A DNA stretch of 64,000 nucleotides from Synchiropus splendidus (taxonomy: Eukaryota > Chordata > Actinopteri > Syngnathiformes > Callionymidae), in contig NC_071340.1 in the NCBI RefSeq assembly GCF_027744825.2, positions 2,239,501-2,303,500 on the forward strand, written 5' to 3'. The notes under the pieces were generated by a model. The model did no database searches. It was given only the letters and a program-made list of their open reading frames with translations, and was not told the DNA's origin. A program made the position numbers and the translations under genes. Below, in pieces: positions 23,891 through 36,624 of the stretch. Every line of letters starts with the position of its first letter. Within the stretch, counting starts at the first letter, position 1.

Positions 23891-25109
23891 TTTTGCAGGG
23901 AAGCTTCAGAACACGAAATTTTCACCTCCCACTGTATCAGAAATGGTCTTTCTAGTAGTTGCACATCAAATCTAAGCTGTCTGAAGTGTTTTTCCATAGT
24001 CATCAACATTCTTATGTTTGGCGTTTCGGAACCCACCTTATGTCAGGCTGAAAATGCGTTTTCTGCATTGTGCCATAACTTTGCAGAGAAGTTTCAGAAC
24101 ATGAAATTTTCACCTCCCACTATAGCAGAAAGGGTCTTTCTAGCAGTTGCACATCAAATCTAAGCTGTCTGAAGGGTTTTTCAAAAGTTGTCAACATTTT
24201 TATGTTTGGCGTTGCAGAATCGACTGTATCTCAGGCTGAAAACGCGTTTTACGCATTATGCTATAAATTCGCAGGGAAGCTTCAAAACATGAAATTTTCA
24301 CCTGCCACTATAGCAGAACTGGTCTTTCTAGTCGTTGCACATCAAATCTAAGCTGTCTAAAGTGTTTTTCCAAAATTATCCACTTTTTTATGTTTGGCGT
24401 TCCGGAACCGACCTTATCTCAGGCTGAAAACGCGTTTTACGCATTGTGCCATAACTTTGCAGGGAAGCTTCAGAACATGAAATTTTCACTTCCCACTATA
24501 TCAGAAAGAGTCTTTTTAGTAGTTGCACATCAAATCTAAACTGTCTGAAGTGTTTTTCCAAAGTTATCAACATTTTTATGTTTGGCGTTCCAGAATCGAT
24601 CTTATCTCAGGCTAAAAATGTGTTTTCTGCATTGTGCTATAACTTTGAATTGAAGGTTCAGAACATGAAATTTTCACATCCCACTATAGCAGAAAGGCTC
24701 TTTCAAGTAGTTGCACATCAAATCTAAGCTGTCTGAAGTGTATTTCCAAAGTTATCAACACTTTTATGTTTGGCTTTCCGGAATCGACCTTATCTCAGGC
24801 TTAAAACGCGTTTTACGCATTTTGCCATAAATTTACAGGGAAGCTTCAGAACATGAAATTTTCACCTGCCACGATAGCAGAACTGGTCTTTCTCGTAGTT
24901 GCAGATCAAATCTAAGCTGTCTGAAGTGTTTTCCCAAAGTTATCAACATTTTTATGTTTGGCGTTTCGGAACCCATCTTATTTCAGGCTGAAAATGCGTT
25001 TTCTGCATTGTGCCATAACTTTGCAGGGAAGATTCAGAACATGGAATTTTCACTACCCACTATAGCAGAAAGGGTCTTTCTGGTATTTGCACATCAAATC
25101 TAAGCTGTC
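23891..25109 (+). repeat. Mixed monomer block
   Basis: About 6.5 full-length monomers without a clear internal HOR. One has GCAGAATCGACTGTATC near 24212. Another has TTTGAATTGAAGG, losing the GCAGGGAAG word, near 24643. Confidence 0.8.
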
Positions 25110-26090
25110 TGAAGAGTATTTAGAAAGTTATCAACATTTTTACATTTGGTGTTATAGAACCCACCTTATGTCAGGCTGAAAATGCGTTTTCTGCATTGTG
25201 CCATAACTTTGCAGGGAAGCTTCAGGACATGAAATTTTCACCTCCAACTATAGCAGAAAGGGTCTTTCTAGTAGTTGCACATCAAATCTAAGCTGTCTGA
25301 AGTGTTTTTCCAAAGTTATCAACATTTTTATATTTGGCGTTTCGGAACTCACCTTATGCCAGGCTGAAAATGCGTTTTCTGCATTGTGCCATAACTTTGC
25401 AGGGAAGCTTCAGAACATGAAATTTTAACCTCCCACTATAGCAGAAAGGGTCTTTCTAGTAGTTCCACATCAAATTTAAGCTGTCTGAAATGTTTTTCCA
25501 AAGTTATCAACATTTTTATGTTTAGCGTTCCGGAATCGACCTTATCTCAGGCTGAAGACGCGTTTTACGCATTGTGCCATAACTTTGCAGGGAAGTTCCA
25601 GAAAATGAAATTTTCACCTCCCACTATAGCAGAAAGGGTTTTTCTAGTAGTTGCCCATCAAATCTAAGCAGTCTGAAGAGTATTTAGAAAGTTATCAACA
25701 TTTTTACATTTGGTGTTCTAGAACCCATCTTACGTCAGGCTGAAAATGCGTTTTCTGCATTGTGCCATAACTTTGCAGGGAAGCTTCAGAACATGAAATT
25801 TTCACCTCCAACTATAGCAGAAAGGGTCTTTCTAGTAGTTGCACATCAAATCTAAGCTGTCTGAATTGTTTTTCCAAAGTTATCAACATTTTTATGTTTG
25901 GCGTTTCGGAACTCACCTTATGCCAGGCTGAAAATGCGTTTTCTGCATTGTGCCATAACTTTGCAGGGAAGCCTCAGAACATGAAATTTTAACCTCCCAC
26001 TATAGCAGAAAGGGTCTTTCTAGTAGTTGCACATCAAATCTAAACTGTCTGAAGTGTTTTTCCAAAGTTATTAACACTTTTATGTTTGGC
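25110..26090 (+). repeat. Trimer tandem duplication (564 bp)
   Basis: The unusual word ACATTTGGTG (usually ATGTTTGGCG) occurs at 25142 and 25706, 564 bp apart. The next monomers (GGAACTCACCTTATGCC near 25345 and 25909) keep the same order. ATTTTAACC (usually ATTTTCACC) appears at 25423 and 25987. Confidence 0.88.
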
Positions 26091-27661
26091 GTTCCGAAAC
26101 CTACCTTATCTCAGCCTGAAAAGCGTTTTCTGCATTGTGCCATAACTTTGCAGGGAAGCTTCAGAACATGAAATTTTCACCTCCAACTATAGCAGAAAGG
26201 GTCTTTCTAGTAGTTGCACATCAAATCTAAACTGTCTGAAGTGTTTTTCCAAAGTTATTAACACTTTTATGTTTGGCGTTCCGGAACCCACCTTATCTAA
26301 GGCTGAAAATGCGTTTTCTGCATTGTCCCATAACTTTGAAGGAAAGCTTCAGAACATGAAAGTTTCACCTCCCACTATAGCAGAAAGCGTCTATCTAGTA
26401 GTTGCACATCAAATCTAAGCTGTCTGAAGTGTTTTTCAAAAGCTATCAACATTTTTATGTTTGGCGCTGTGGAATCGACCTTATCTCAGGCTGAAAACGC
26501 GTTTTACGCATTGTGCCATTACTTTGCAGGGAAGCTTCAGAACAGGAAATTTTCATTACCCACTATAGCAGAAAGGGTCTTTCTAGTATTTGCACATAAA
26601 ATCTAAGCTGTCTGAAATGTATTTTCGAAAGTTATAAACATTTTTATGGTTCGCGTTCCGGAATCGACCTTATCACAGGCTGAAAACGCGTTTTACGCAT
26701 TGTGCCATAATTTTGCAGGGAAGCTTCAGAACATGAAAATTTCACCTCCCACTATAGCAGAAAGAGTTTTTTCTAGTAGTTGCACATCAAATCTAAGCTG
26801 TCTGAAGTGTTTTTCCAAAGTTATCAACACTTTTATGTTTGGCGTTCCGGAATCGACCTTGTCTCAGGCTGAAAACGTGTTTTCTGCATTGTGCCATAAC
26901 TTTGCAGGGAAGCTTCAGAACATGGATTTTTCACATCCCACTCTAGCAGAAAGGGTCTTTCTAGTGTTCGCACATCAAATCTAAGCTGTCTGAGGTGTTT
27001 TTCAAAAGTTATCAACATTTTAATGTTTGGCGTTCCGGAACTCACCTTATCTCAGTCTGAAAACGCGTTTTCTGCTTTGTGCCATAACTTTGCAGGGAAG
27101 CTTCAGCACATGACATTTTCACCTCCCACTACAGCAGAAAGGGTCTTTCTAGTAGTTGCACATCAAATCTAAGCTGTCCGAAGTGTTTTTCAAAAGTTAT
27201 CAACATTTCTATGTTTGGCGTTCCGGAATCCACCTTATCTCAGGCTGAAAACTCGTTTTCTGCATTGTGCCATAACTTTGCAGGTAAGCTTCAGAACATG
27301 AAATTTTCACTACCCACTATAGCAGAAAGGGTCATTCTAGTAGCTGCACATCCAATCTTAGCTGTCTGAAGTGTTTTTCCAAAGTTATCAACATTTTTAT
27401 GTTTGGCGTTCCGGAATCGACCTTATCTCAGGCTGAAAATGCGTTTTCTGCATTGTGCCATAACTTTGCAGGGAACCTTCAGAACATGAAATTTTCACCT
27501 CCCACTATAGCAGAAAGGGTCTTTCTGGTATTTGCATTTCAAATCTAAGCTGTCTGAAGTGTATTTCGAAAGTTATCAACATTTTTATGTTTGGCGTTCT
27601 AGAACCCACCTGACCTCAGGCTGAAAATGCGTTTTCTGCATTGCGCCATAACTTTGCAGCG
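26091..27661 (+). repeat. Mixed monomer block
   Basis: About 8 monomers. Two neighbouring monomers near 26070 and 26260 share the rare TTATTAACACTTTTATG, indicating a local single-monomer duplication. No HOR of higher order is evident. Confidence 0.8.
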
Positions 27662-27725
27662 AAGCTTCAAGACATGAAGTTTTCACCTCCCACTATAGCA
27701 GAAAGGGTCTTTCTAGTAGTTGCAC
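27662..27725 (+). repeat. 64-bp monomer remnant (124 bp lost)
   Basis: Successive AAGCTT sites lie only 64 bp apart (27662 and 27726). The join is TAGTTGCACAAGCTTC: the TTGCACA box is fused directly to the HindIII box of the next unit. The lost 124 bp holds the GGCGTT box, both palindromes and the CpG cluster. It is the largest deletion seen in the window. Confidence 0.92.
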
Positions 27726-30610
27726 AAGCTTCAGAACATGGAATTTTCACTACCCACTATACCAGATAGGGTCTTTCTAGTAGTTGCACATCAAATCAAG
27801 CTGTCTGAAGTTTTTTTCCAAAGTTATCAACATTTTTACGTTTGGCGTTCTAAAACCCACCTTATCTCAGGCTGAAAATGCGTTTTTTGCATTGTGCCAT
27901 AACTTTGCAGGGAAGCTTCAGAACATGCAATTTTCACCTCCCACGAAAGCAGAAAGGGTGTTTCTAGTAGTTGCAGTTCAAATCTAAGCTGTCTGAAGTG
28001 TGTTTCCAAAGTTATCAACATTTTTATGTTTGGCGTTCCAGAATCGACCTTATATCAAGCTGAAAACGCGTTTTCTGCATTGTGCCATAACTTTGCAGGG
28101 AAGCTTCAGAACATGAAATTTTCACCTGCTACAATGTCAGAAAGGGTATTTCTAGTAGTGGCACATCAACTCTAAGCTGTCTGAAGTGTTTTTCCGAAGT
28201 TATCAACATTTTTATGTTTGGCGTTCCAGAATCGACCTTATCTCAAGCTGAAAACGCGTTTTCTGCATTGTGCCATAACTTTGCAGGGAAGCTTCAGAGC
28301 ATGAAATTTTCACTTGCCACTACAGTATAAATCGTCTTTCTAGTAGTTGCACATCAAATCTAAGCTGTCTGAAGTGCTTTTCCAAAGTTATCAACATTTT
28401 TATGTTTGGCGTTCCGGAACCCACCTTCTCTCAGGATGAAAACCCGTTTTCTGCATTGTGCAATAACTTTGCTGGTAAGCTTCAGAACATGAAATTTTCA
28501 CTTCCCAATATAGCAGAAAGGGTCTTTCTAGTAGTTGCACATCAAATCTAAGCTGTCTGAAGTGTTTTTCCAAGGTTATCAACATTTTTAAGTTTGGCGT
28601 TCCGGAATCGACCTTATCTCAGGCTGAAAACGCGTTTTCTGCATTGTGCCATAACTTTGGAGGGAAGCTTCAGAACATGGAATTTTCACCTGCCACAATA
28701 GCATAAAGGGTCTTTCTAGTAGTTGCACATCAAATCTAAGCTGTCTGATGTGTTTTTCGAAAGTTATCAACACTTTTATGTTTGGCGTTCCGGAATCAAC
28801 CTTATCTCAGGCTGAAAATGCGTTTTCTGCATTGTGCCATAACTTTGCAGCCATGCTTCTGAACATGAAATTTTCACCTCCCACTATTGCAGAAAGGGTC
28901 TTTCTAGCAGTTGCACATCAAATCTAAGATGTCTGAAGTGTTTTTCCAAGGTTATCAACATTTTTATGTTTGGCGTTCCGGAATCGACCTTTTCTCAGGC
29001 TGAAAACGCGTTTTCTGCATTGTGTCATAACTTTGGAGGGGAGCTTCAGAACATGGAATGTTCACCTCTCACTATAGCAGAAATGGTCTTTCTAGTAGTT
29101 GCACATTAAATCTAAGCTGTCTGAAGTGTTTTTCCAAAGTTATCAACATTTTTATGTTTGGCGTCGCGGAATCGACCTTATCTCATGCTGAAACCGCGTT
29201 TTACGCATTGTGCCATAACTTTGCAGGGAAGCTTCAGAACATGAAATTTTCACCTCCCGTTATATCAGAAAGGGTCTTTCTAGTAGTTGCACATTAAATC
29301 TAAGCGGTCTGAAGTGTTTTTCCAAAGTTATCAACATTTTTATGTTTGGCGTTGCGGAATCGACCTTATCTCATGCTGAAAACACGTTTTACGCATTGTG
29401 CCATATCTTTGCGGGGAAGCTTCAGAACATGGAATTTTCACTACCAACTATAGCAGAAAGGGTCTTTCTAGTATTTGCACATCAAATCTAAGCTGTCTGA
29501 AGTGTTTTTCCAAAGTTATCAACATTTTTATGTTTCGAGGTCCGGAATCGACCTTATCTCAGGCTGAAAATGCGTTTTTCGCAGTATGCCATGAATTTGC
29601 AGGGAAGCTTCAGAACATGAAATTTTCACCAGCCACTATAACAGAAATGGTGTTACTAGTAGTTGCACATCAATTCTACGCTGTCTGAAGTGTTTTTCCA
29701 AAGTTATCATCATTTTTATGTTTGGCGTTCCGGAACCCACCTTATCACAGTCTGAAAAGGCATTTTCTCTATTGTGCCATAACTTTGCAGGGAAGCTTCA
29801 GAATATGAAATTATAACCTCCCACTATAGCAGAAAGGGTCTTTCTAGTAGTTGCACATCAAATCCAAGCTGTCTGAAGTGTTTTTCCAAAGTTATCAACA
29901 TTTTTATGTTTGGCGTTCCGGAATCGACCTTATCTCAGGCTGAAAAGCGTTTTTCGCATTGTGCCATAAATTTGCAGGGAAGCTTCAGAACATGAAATTT
30001 TCACATTCCACTATAGCACAACTGGTCTTTCTAGTAGTTGCACATCAAATCTAAGTTGGCTGAAGTGTTTTTCAAAAGTTAAAAACATTTTTAAGTTTGG
30101 CGTTCCGGAGTCGACCTTATCTCAGGCTGAAAACGCGTTTTACGCATTGTGCCAGAACTTTGCAGGGAAGGTTCAGAACATGAAATGTTCAGCTGCCACA
30201 ATAGCAGAACTGGTTTTTCTAGTAGTTGCACATCAAATCTAAGCTGTCTGAAGTCTTTTTCCAAAGTTATCAACTTTTTTATGTTTGGCGTTCCGGAATA
30301 CACCTTCTCTCAGGCTGAAGACGTATTTTACGCATTGTGCCATAAATTTGCAGCGAAGCTTCAGGACATGAAATTTTCAACTGCCACTATAGCAGAACTG
30401 ATGTTTCTAGTAGTTGCATATCAAATCTGTGCTGTCTGTAGTGTTTTTCCAAAGTTATCAACATTTTTATGTTTGGCGTTCCAGAGTTGACCTTATCTCA
30501 GACTGAAAACGCGTTTTCTTCATTGTGCCATAACTTTGCAATGAAGCTTCAGAAAATGAATTTTTCACCTCCCACTATAGCAGAAAGGGTCTTTCTAGTA
30601 GTTGCACATC
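27726..30610 (+). repeat. Mixed monomer block with distant relatives
   Basis: About 15 monomers of full length. The monomer near 28411 (CAGGATGAAAACCCG, TTTGCTGGTAAGC) closely matches one near 41378. Monomers near 29530, 30080 and 30295 match ones near 10111, 9530 and 9180. Subtypes are interspersed without a simple period. Confidence 0.82.
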
Positions 30611-33600
30611 AAATCTAAGCTGTATGAAGTGTTTTTCAAAAGTTATCAACATTTTTTTGTTTGGCGTTCCGGAATCGAACTTATCTCTGGCTGAAAACGT
30701 GTTTAACGCATTGTGCCATAACTTTGCAGCCAAGCTAATGAACATGAAATTTTCACCTCCCACTATAGCAGAAAGGGTCTTTCTAGTAGTTGCACATCAA
30801 ATCTAAGCTGTATGAAGTGTTTTTCAAAAGTTATCAACATTTTTATGTTTGGCGTTGCGGAATCGACCTTATCTCATGCTGAAAACGCGTTTCACGCATT
30901 GTGCCATAACTTTGCAGGGAAGCTTCAAAACATGAAATTTTCACCTCCCGTTATATCAGAAAGGGTCTTTCTAGTATTTGCACATCAAATCCAAGCTGTC
31001 TGAAGTGTTTTTCCAAAGTTATCAACATTTTTATGTTTCGAGCTCCGGAATCGACCTTTTCTCAGGCTGAAAACGGGTTTCACGCAGTATGACATGAATT
31101 TGCAGGGAAGCTTCAGAACATGAAATTTTCACCTGCCACTATAGCAGAACTGGTCTTTCGAGTAGTTGCACATCAAATCTAAGCTGTCTGAAGTGTTTTT
31201 CAAAAGTTAACAACATTTTTAAGTTTGGCGTTCCGGAATCGACCTTATCTCAGACTGAAATCGCGTTTTACGCATTGTGCCATAACTTTGCATAAAGCTT
31301 AAGAATATGACATTTTCACCTCCCACTATAGCAGAAATGGTCTTTCTAGTAGTTGCACATTAAATCTAAGCTGTCTGTAGTGTTTTTCAAAAGTTATCAA
31401 CATTTTTATGCTTGGCGTAATGAAATGGTTCTTATCTCAGGCTGAAAACGCGTTTTCTGCATTGTGCCAAAACTTTGTAGGGAAGCTACAGAACATGAGA
31501 TTTTCACCTGCCACTATAGCAGAAAGGGTCTTTCTCGCAGTTGCACATCAAATCTAAGCTGTCTGAAGTGTTTTTCCGAGGTTATCAACATTTTTATGTT
31601 TGGCGTTCCGGAATCGAACTTATCTCAGGCTGAACACGCGTATTCTGCATTGTGCCATAATTTGCAGGGAAGCTTCAGAACATGAAATTTTCACGTCCAA
31701 CTATAGCAGATAGGGTCATTCTAGCAGTTGCACATCAAATCTAAGCTGTCTGAAGTGTTTTTCCAAAGTTATCGACATTTTTATGTTTGGCGTTCCGGAA
31801 CTCACCTTATCTCTGGCTGAAAACGCGTTTTCTGCATTGTGCCATGACTTTGCAGGGAAGCATCAGAACATGAATTTTTCACTTCCCACTATAGCAGAAA
31901 TTGTCTTTCTACTAGTTGCGCATCCAATCTAACCTGTCTGAAGTGTTTTTCCAAAGCTATCAACATTTTTATGTTTGGCGTTCCGGAATCGACCTTATCA
32001 CAGACTGAAAACGCGTTTTCTGCATTGTGCCATAACTTTGCTGGGAAGCTTCAGAACATGAAAATTTTACCTCCCACAATAGCAGAAAGGATCTTTCTAG
32101 TTGTTGCACATCAAATCTAAGCTGTCTGACGTGTTTTTTCCAAAGTTATCAATATTTTTATGTTTGGCGTTTCGGAATCGACCTTATCTCAGGCTGAAAA
32201 CGCGTTTTCTGCATTCTGCCATAACTTTGCAGGGAAGCTTCAGAACATGGAATTTTCACCCCCCACTATAGCAGAAATGGCCTTTCTCGTAGTTGCACAT
32301 CAAATTTAAGCTGTCTGAAGTGTTTTTCCAAAGTTATCAACATTTTTATGTTTGGCGTTCCGGAACCCACCTTATCTCAGGCTGAAAACGCGTTTTCTGC
32401 ATTGTGCCAAAACTTTTGAGGCAAGCTTCAGAACATGAAATTTTCACCTCCCACTACAACAGAAAGTGTGTTTCTAGCAGTTGCACAACAAATCTAAACT
32501 GTTTGGAGTGTTTTTCAAAAGTTATCAACATTTTTATGTTTGGCGTTCGGGAATCAACCTTATCTCAGGATGAAAACGCGTTTTACGCATTGTGCCATAA
32601 CTTTGCAGGGAAGCTTCAGAACATGAAATTTTCACATCCCACGAAAGCAAAAAGGGTCTTTCTAGTAGTTGCACATCAAATCTAAGCTGTCTGAAGTGTT
32701 TTTTCGAAAGTTATCAACATTTTTATGTTTGGCATTCTAGAACCCACCTTATCTCAGGCTGAAAATGCGTTTTCTGCATTGTGCAATAACTTTCCAGGGA
32801 AGCTTCAGAACATAAAATTTTCACCTGCCACTATAGCAGAAATGGTCTTTCTTGTAGTTGCACATCAAATCTAAGCTGTCTGAAGTGTTTTTCCAAAGTT
32901 ATCAACATTTTTATGTTTGGCGTTCCGGAATCGACACAATCTCAGGGTGAATACGCGTTTTACACATTGTGCCATAACTTTGCAGGGAAGCTTCAGAACA
33001 GGAAATTTTCACCTCCCACTACAGCAGAAAGGGTCTTTCTCGCAGTTGCACATCAAATCTAAGCTGTCTGAAGTGTTTTTCCAAAGTTATCAACATTTTT
33101 TTGCTTGGCGTTCCGGAATCGACCTTATCTCAGGCTGAAAATGCGTTTTACGCATTGTGTCATTACTTTGCAGGAAAGCTTCAGAACATGGAATTTTCAC
33201 CTCCCACTACAGCAGAAAGGGTCTTTCTCGCAGTTGCACATCAAATCTAAGCTGTCTGAAGTGTTTTTCCAAAGTTATCAACATTTTTTTGCTTGGCGTT
33301 CCGGAATCGACCTTATCTCAGGCTGAAAACGCGTTTTACGCATTGTGCATATTCCTTTGCAGGAAAGCTTCAGAACATGGAATTTTCACATCCCACTACA
33401 GCAGAAAGGGTCTTTCTAATATTTGCACATCAAATCTAAGCTGTCTGAAGTGTTTTTCCAAAGTCATCTACATTTTTATGTTTGGTGTTCCGGAATCGAC
33501 CTTTTCTCAGGCTAAAAACGCGTTTTCTGCATTGTGCCATAACATTGCAGGGATGCTTCAGAAAATGAAAATTTCACATCCAACTATAGCAGAAAGGGTC

Positions 33601-36320
33601 TTTCTAGTAGTTGCACATCAAGTCTAAGCGGTGTTAAGTGTTTTTCCAAAGTTATCAACATTTTTATGTTTGGCGTTCCGGAATCAACCTTATCTCAGGC
33701 TGAAAACGCGTTTTCTGCATTGTGCCATAACTTTGGAGGGAAGCTTCAGAACATGGAATTTTCACTTCCCACTATACCAGAAAGGGTCTTTCTAGAAGTT
33801 GCACATCAAATCCAAGCTGTCTGAAGTGTATTACGAAAGTTATCAACATTTTAATGTTTGGCCTTCTAGAACCCACATGATCTCAGGCTGAAAATGCGTT
33901 TTCTGCATTGTGCCATAGCTTTGCAGGGAAGCTTCAGAACATGAAATTTTCACCTCCCACTATAGCAGAAAGGGTCTTTCTAATAGTTGCACACCAAATC
34001 TAAACTGTCTGAAGTTTTTTCCAAAGTTATCAACATTTTTATGTTTGCCTTTCCCTAACCCACCTTATCTCATGCTGAAAACGCGTTTTCTCCATTGTGC
34101 CATAACTTTGCAGGGAAGCTTCAGAACATGAAGTTTTCACCTCCCACTATGGCAGAATGTGTCTTTCTATTAGTTGCACATCAAATCTAAGCTGTCTGAA
34201 GTGTTTTTCCAAAGCTATCAATATTTTTTTGTTTGGCGTTCCGGAATCGACCTTATCTCAGTCTGACAACGCGTTTTCTGCATTGTGCCATAACTTTGCA
34301 TGGAAGCCTCAGAACATGAATTTTTCACCTCCCACTACAGCAGAAAGGGTCTTTCTAGTAGTTGCACATCAAATCTAAGCTGTCTGAAGTGTTTTTCCAA
34401 AGTTATCAACATTTTTATGTTTGGCGTTCCGGAACCCACCTTATCTCAGGCTGAAAACGAGTATTCTGCTTTGTGTCATAATTTTTCAGGGAAGCTTCAG
34501 AACATGACATTTTCACCTCCCACTACAGCAGAAAGGGTCTTTCTAGTAGTTGCACATCAAATCTAAGGTGTCTGAAGTGTTTTTCGAAAGTTATCAACAT
34601 TTTTATGTTTGGCGTTCTGGAATCGACCTTATCTCAGTCTTAAAATGCGTTTTCTGCATTGTGCCATAACTTTGCTGGGAAGCTTTAGAAAATGAAAATT
34701 TCACCTCCCACTTTAGTAGAAAGGGTCTTTCTAGTAGTTGCACTTCAAATCTAAGGTGTCTGAATTGTTTTTCCAAAGTTATCAACATTTTTATGTTTGG
34801 CGTTCCGGAATCGACCTTATCTAAGGCTGAAAAAAGGTTTCTGCATTGTGCCATATCTTTGCAGGGAAGCTTCAGAACATCAAATTTTCACATCCCAGTA
34901 TAGCAGAAAGGGTCTTTCTAGTAGTTGCACATCAAATCAAAGCTGTCTGAATTGCTTTTCCAAAGTTATCAACATTTTTATGTTTGGCGTTCCGGAACCC
35001 ACCTTATCTCAGGCTGAAAACGCGTTTTCTTCATTGTGCCATTACTTTCCAGGGAAGCTTCAGAACATGAAAATTTCACCTCCCACTATAGCAGAAAGGG
35101 TATTTCTAGTAGTTGCACATCAAATCTAAGCTGTCTGAAGTGTTTTTCCAAAGTTATCAATATTTTTATGTTTGGCGTTCCGGAACCCACCTTATCTCAG
35201 GCTGAAAACGCCTTTTCTGCATTGTGCCATAACTTTGCAGGGAAGATTCAGAACATGAAATTTTCACCTCCCACTATAGCAGAAAGGGTCTTTCTAGTAG
35301 TTGCATATCAAATGTAAGCTGTCTGAAGTGTTTTTCCAAAGTTATCAACATGTTTATCGTTAGCGTTCCGGAACCCACCTTATCTCAGGCTGAAAATGCG
35401 TTTTCTGCATTGTGCCATAACTTTGCAGAGAGGCTTCAGAACATGAAATTTTCACCTCCCACTATAGCAGAAACGGATTTTTCTTGTAGTTGCACATCAA
35501 ATCTAAGCTGTTTGAAGTGTTTTTCCAAAGTTATCAACATTTTTATGTTTGGCGTTCCGGAATCGACCTTATCTCAGGCTGAAAAAGCGGTTTCTGCATT
35601 GTTCCATAACTTTGCAGGTAAGCTTCAGAACATGAAATTTTCACCTCCCACTATAGCAGAAAGCGTCTTTCTAGTAGTTGCAGATCAAATCTAAGCTGTC
35701 TGAATTGTTTTTCCAAAGTTATCAACATTTTTATGTTTGGCTTTCCGCAACCCACCTTATCTCTGGCTGAAAACTGGTTTTCTGCTTTGTGGCATAACTT
35801 TGCAGGGAAGCTTCAGAAAATGAAATTTTCATCTCCCACTATAGCAGAACGGGTCTTTCTATTAGTTGCACATCAAATCTAAGCTGTCTGAAGTGTTTTT
35901 CCAAAGCTATCAACATTTTTATGTTTGGCGTTCCGGAACCAACCTTATCTCAGGCTGAAAACGCGTTTTACGGATTGTGCCATTACTTTGCATAAAGCTT
36001 CAGAACATGAAATTTTAACCTCCCACTATATCAGAAAGGGTCTTTCTAGTAGTTGCAGATCAAATCTAAGCTGTCTGAAATGTTTTTGCAAAGTTATCAA
36101 CATTTTTATGATTAGCGTTCCGGAATCGAACTTATCTCCGCCTGAAAACGCATATTACGCATTATGCCATAACTTTGCAGGGAAGCTTCAGAAAATGCAA
36201 TTTTCACCTCCCACGAAAGCAGAAAGGGTGTTTCTAGTAGTTGCACATCAAATCCAAGCAGTCTGAAGTGTTTTTCCAAAGTTATCAATGTTTTTATATT
36301 TGCCGTTCCGGAACTCACCT
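30611..36320 (+). repeat. Large shuffled duplication, copy A
   Basis: Homologous to 36625-41340. The offset starts at 6,014 bp (32 monomers less 2 bp) and drops stepwise to 5,262, 5,073 and 4,885 bp. This copy therefore carries extra monomers relative to the other: four around 32350-33100, one around 33300-33480 and one around 34380-34570. The right part (35350-36320) holds the same monomers as the other copy but in a different order. Confidence 0.88.
31417..31430 (+). other. Divergent 14-bp replacement in the CCGGAATCGA box
   Basis: GTAATGAAATGGTT replaces the usual GTTCCGGAATCGAC, keeping length and phase. The same replacement is present in the duplicate at 37431-37444. It removes the CCGG and TCGA CpGs and the TTCCGGAA palindrome. 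Clustered change in one box of an otherwise normal monomer is unusual here. Confidence 0.85.
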
Positions 36321-36624
36321 TATCTCAGGCTGAAAAAGCGTTTTCTGCATTGTTCCATAACTTTGCAGGTAAGCTTCAGAACATGAAATTTTCACCTCCC
36401 ACTATAGCAGAAAGGGTCTATCTAGTAGTTGCACATCAAATCTAAGCTGTCTGAAGTGTTTTTCCAAAGTGATCAACATTTTATGTTTGGCGTTCCGGAA
36501 TCGACCTTATCTCAGGCTGAAAACGCGTATTACGCATTGTGCCATAACTTTGCAGGGAAGCCTCAGAACATGAAATTTTGACCTCCCACTATAGCAGAAA
36601 GGGTCTATCTAGTAGTTGTTCATC
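36321..36624 (+). repeat. Linker monomers between the large duplicated segments
   Basis: About 1.6 monomers. They include the word AGTGATCAACATTTTATG near 36467, which also occurs near 40977, so this stretch belongs to the shuffled part of the duplication rather than to unique DNA. Confidence 0.75.

Noticed and set aside
33157..33627. Longest open frame (156 codons) as a candidate gene
   Set aside because: It spans 2.5 monomers and is open only because local small indels delay the stop. The homologous position in the duplicate (38419-38700) is open for just 93 codons. This is not the pattern of a conserved coding sequence.
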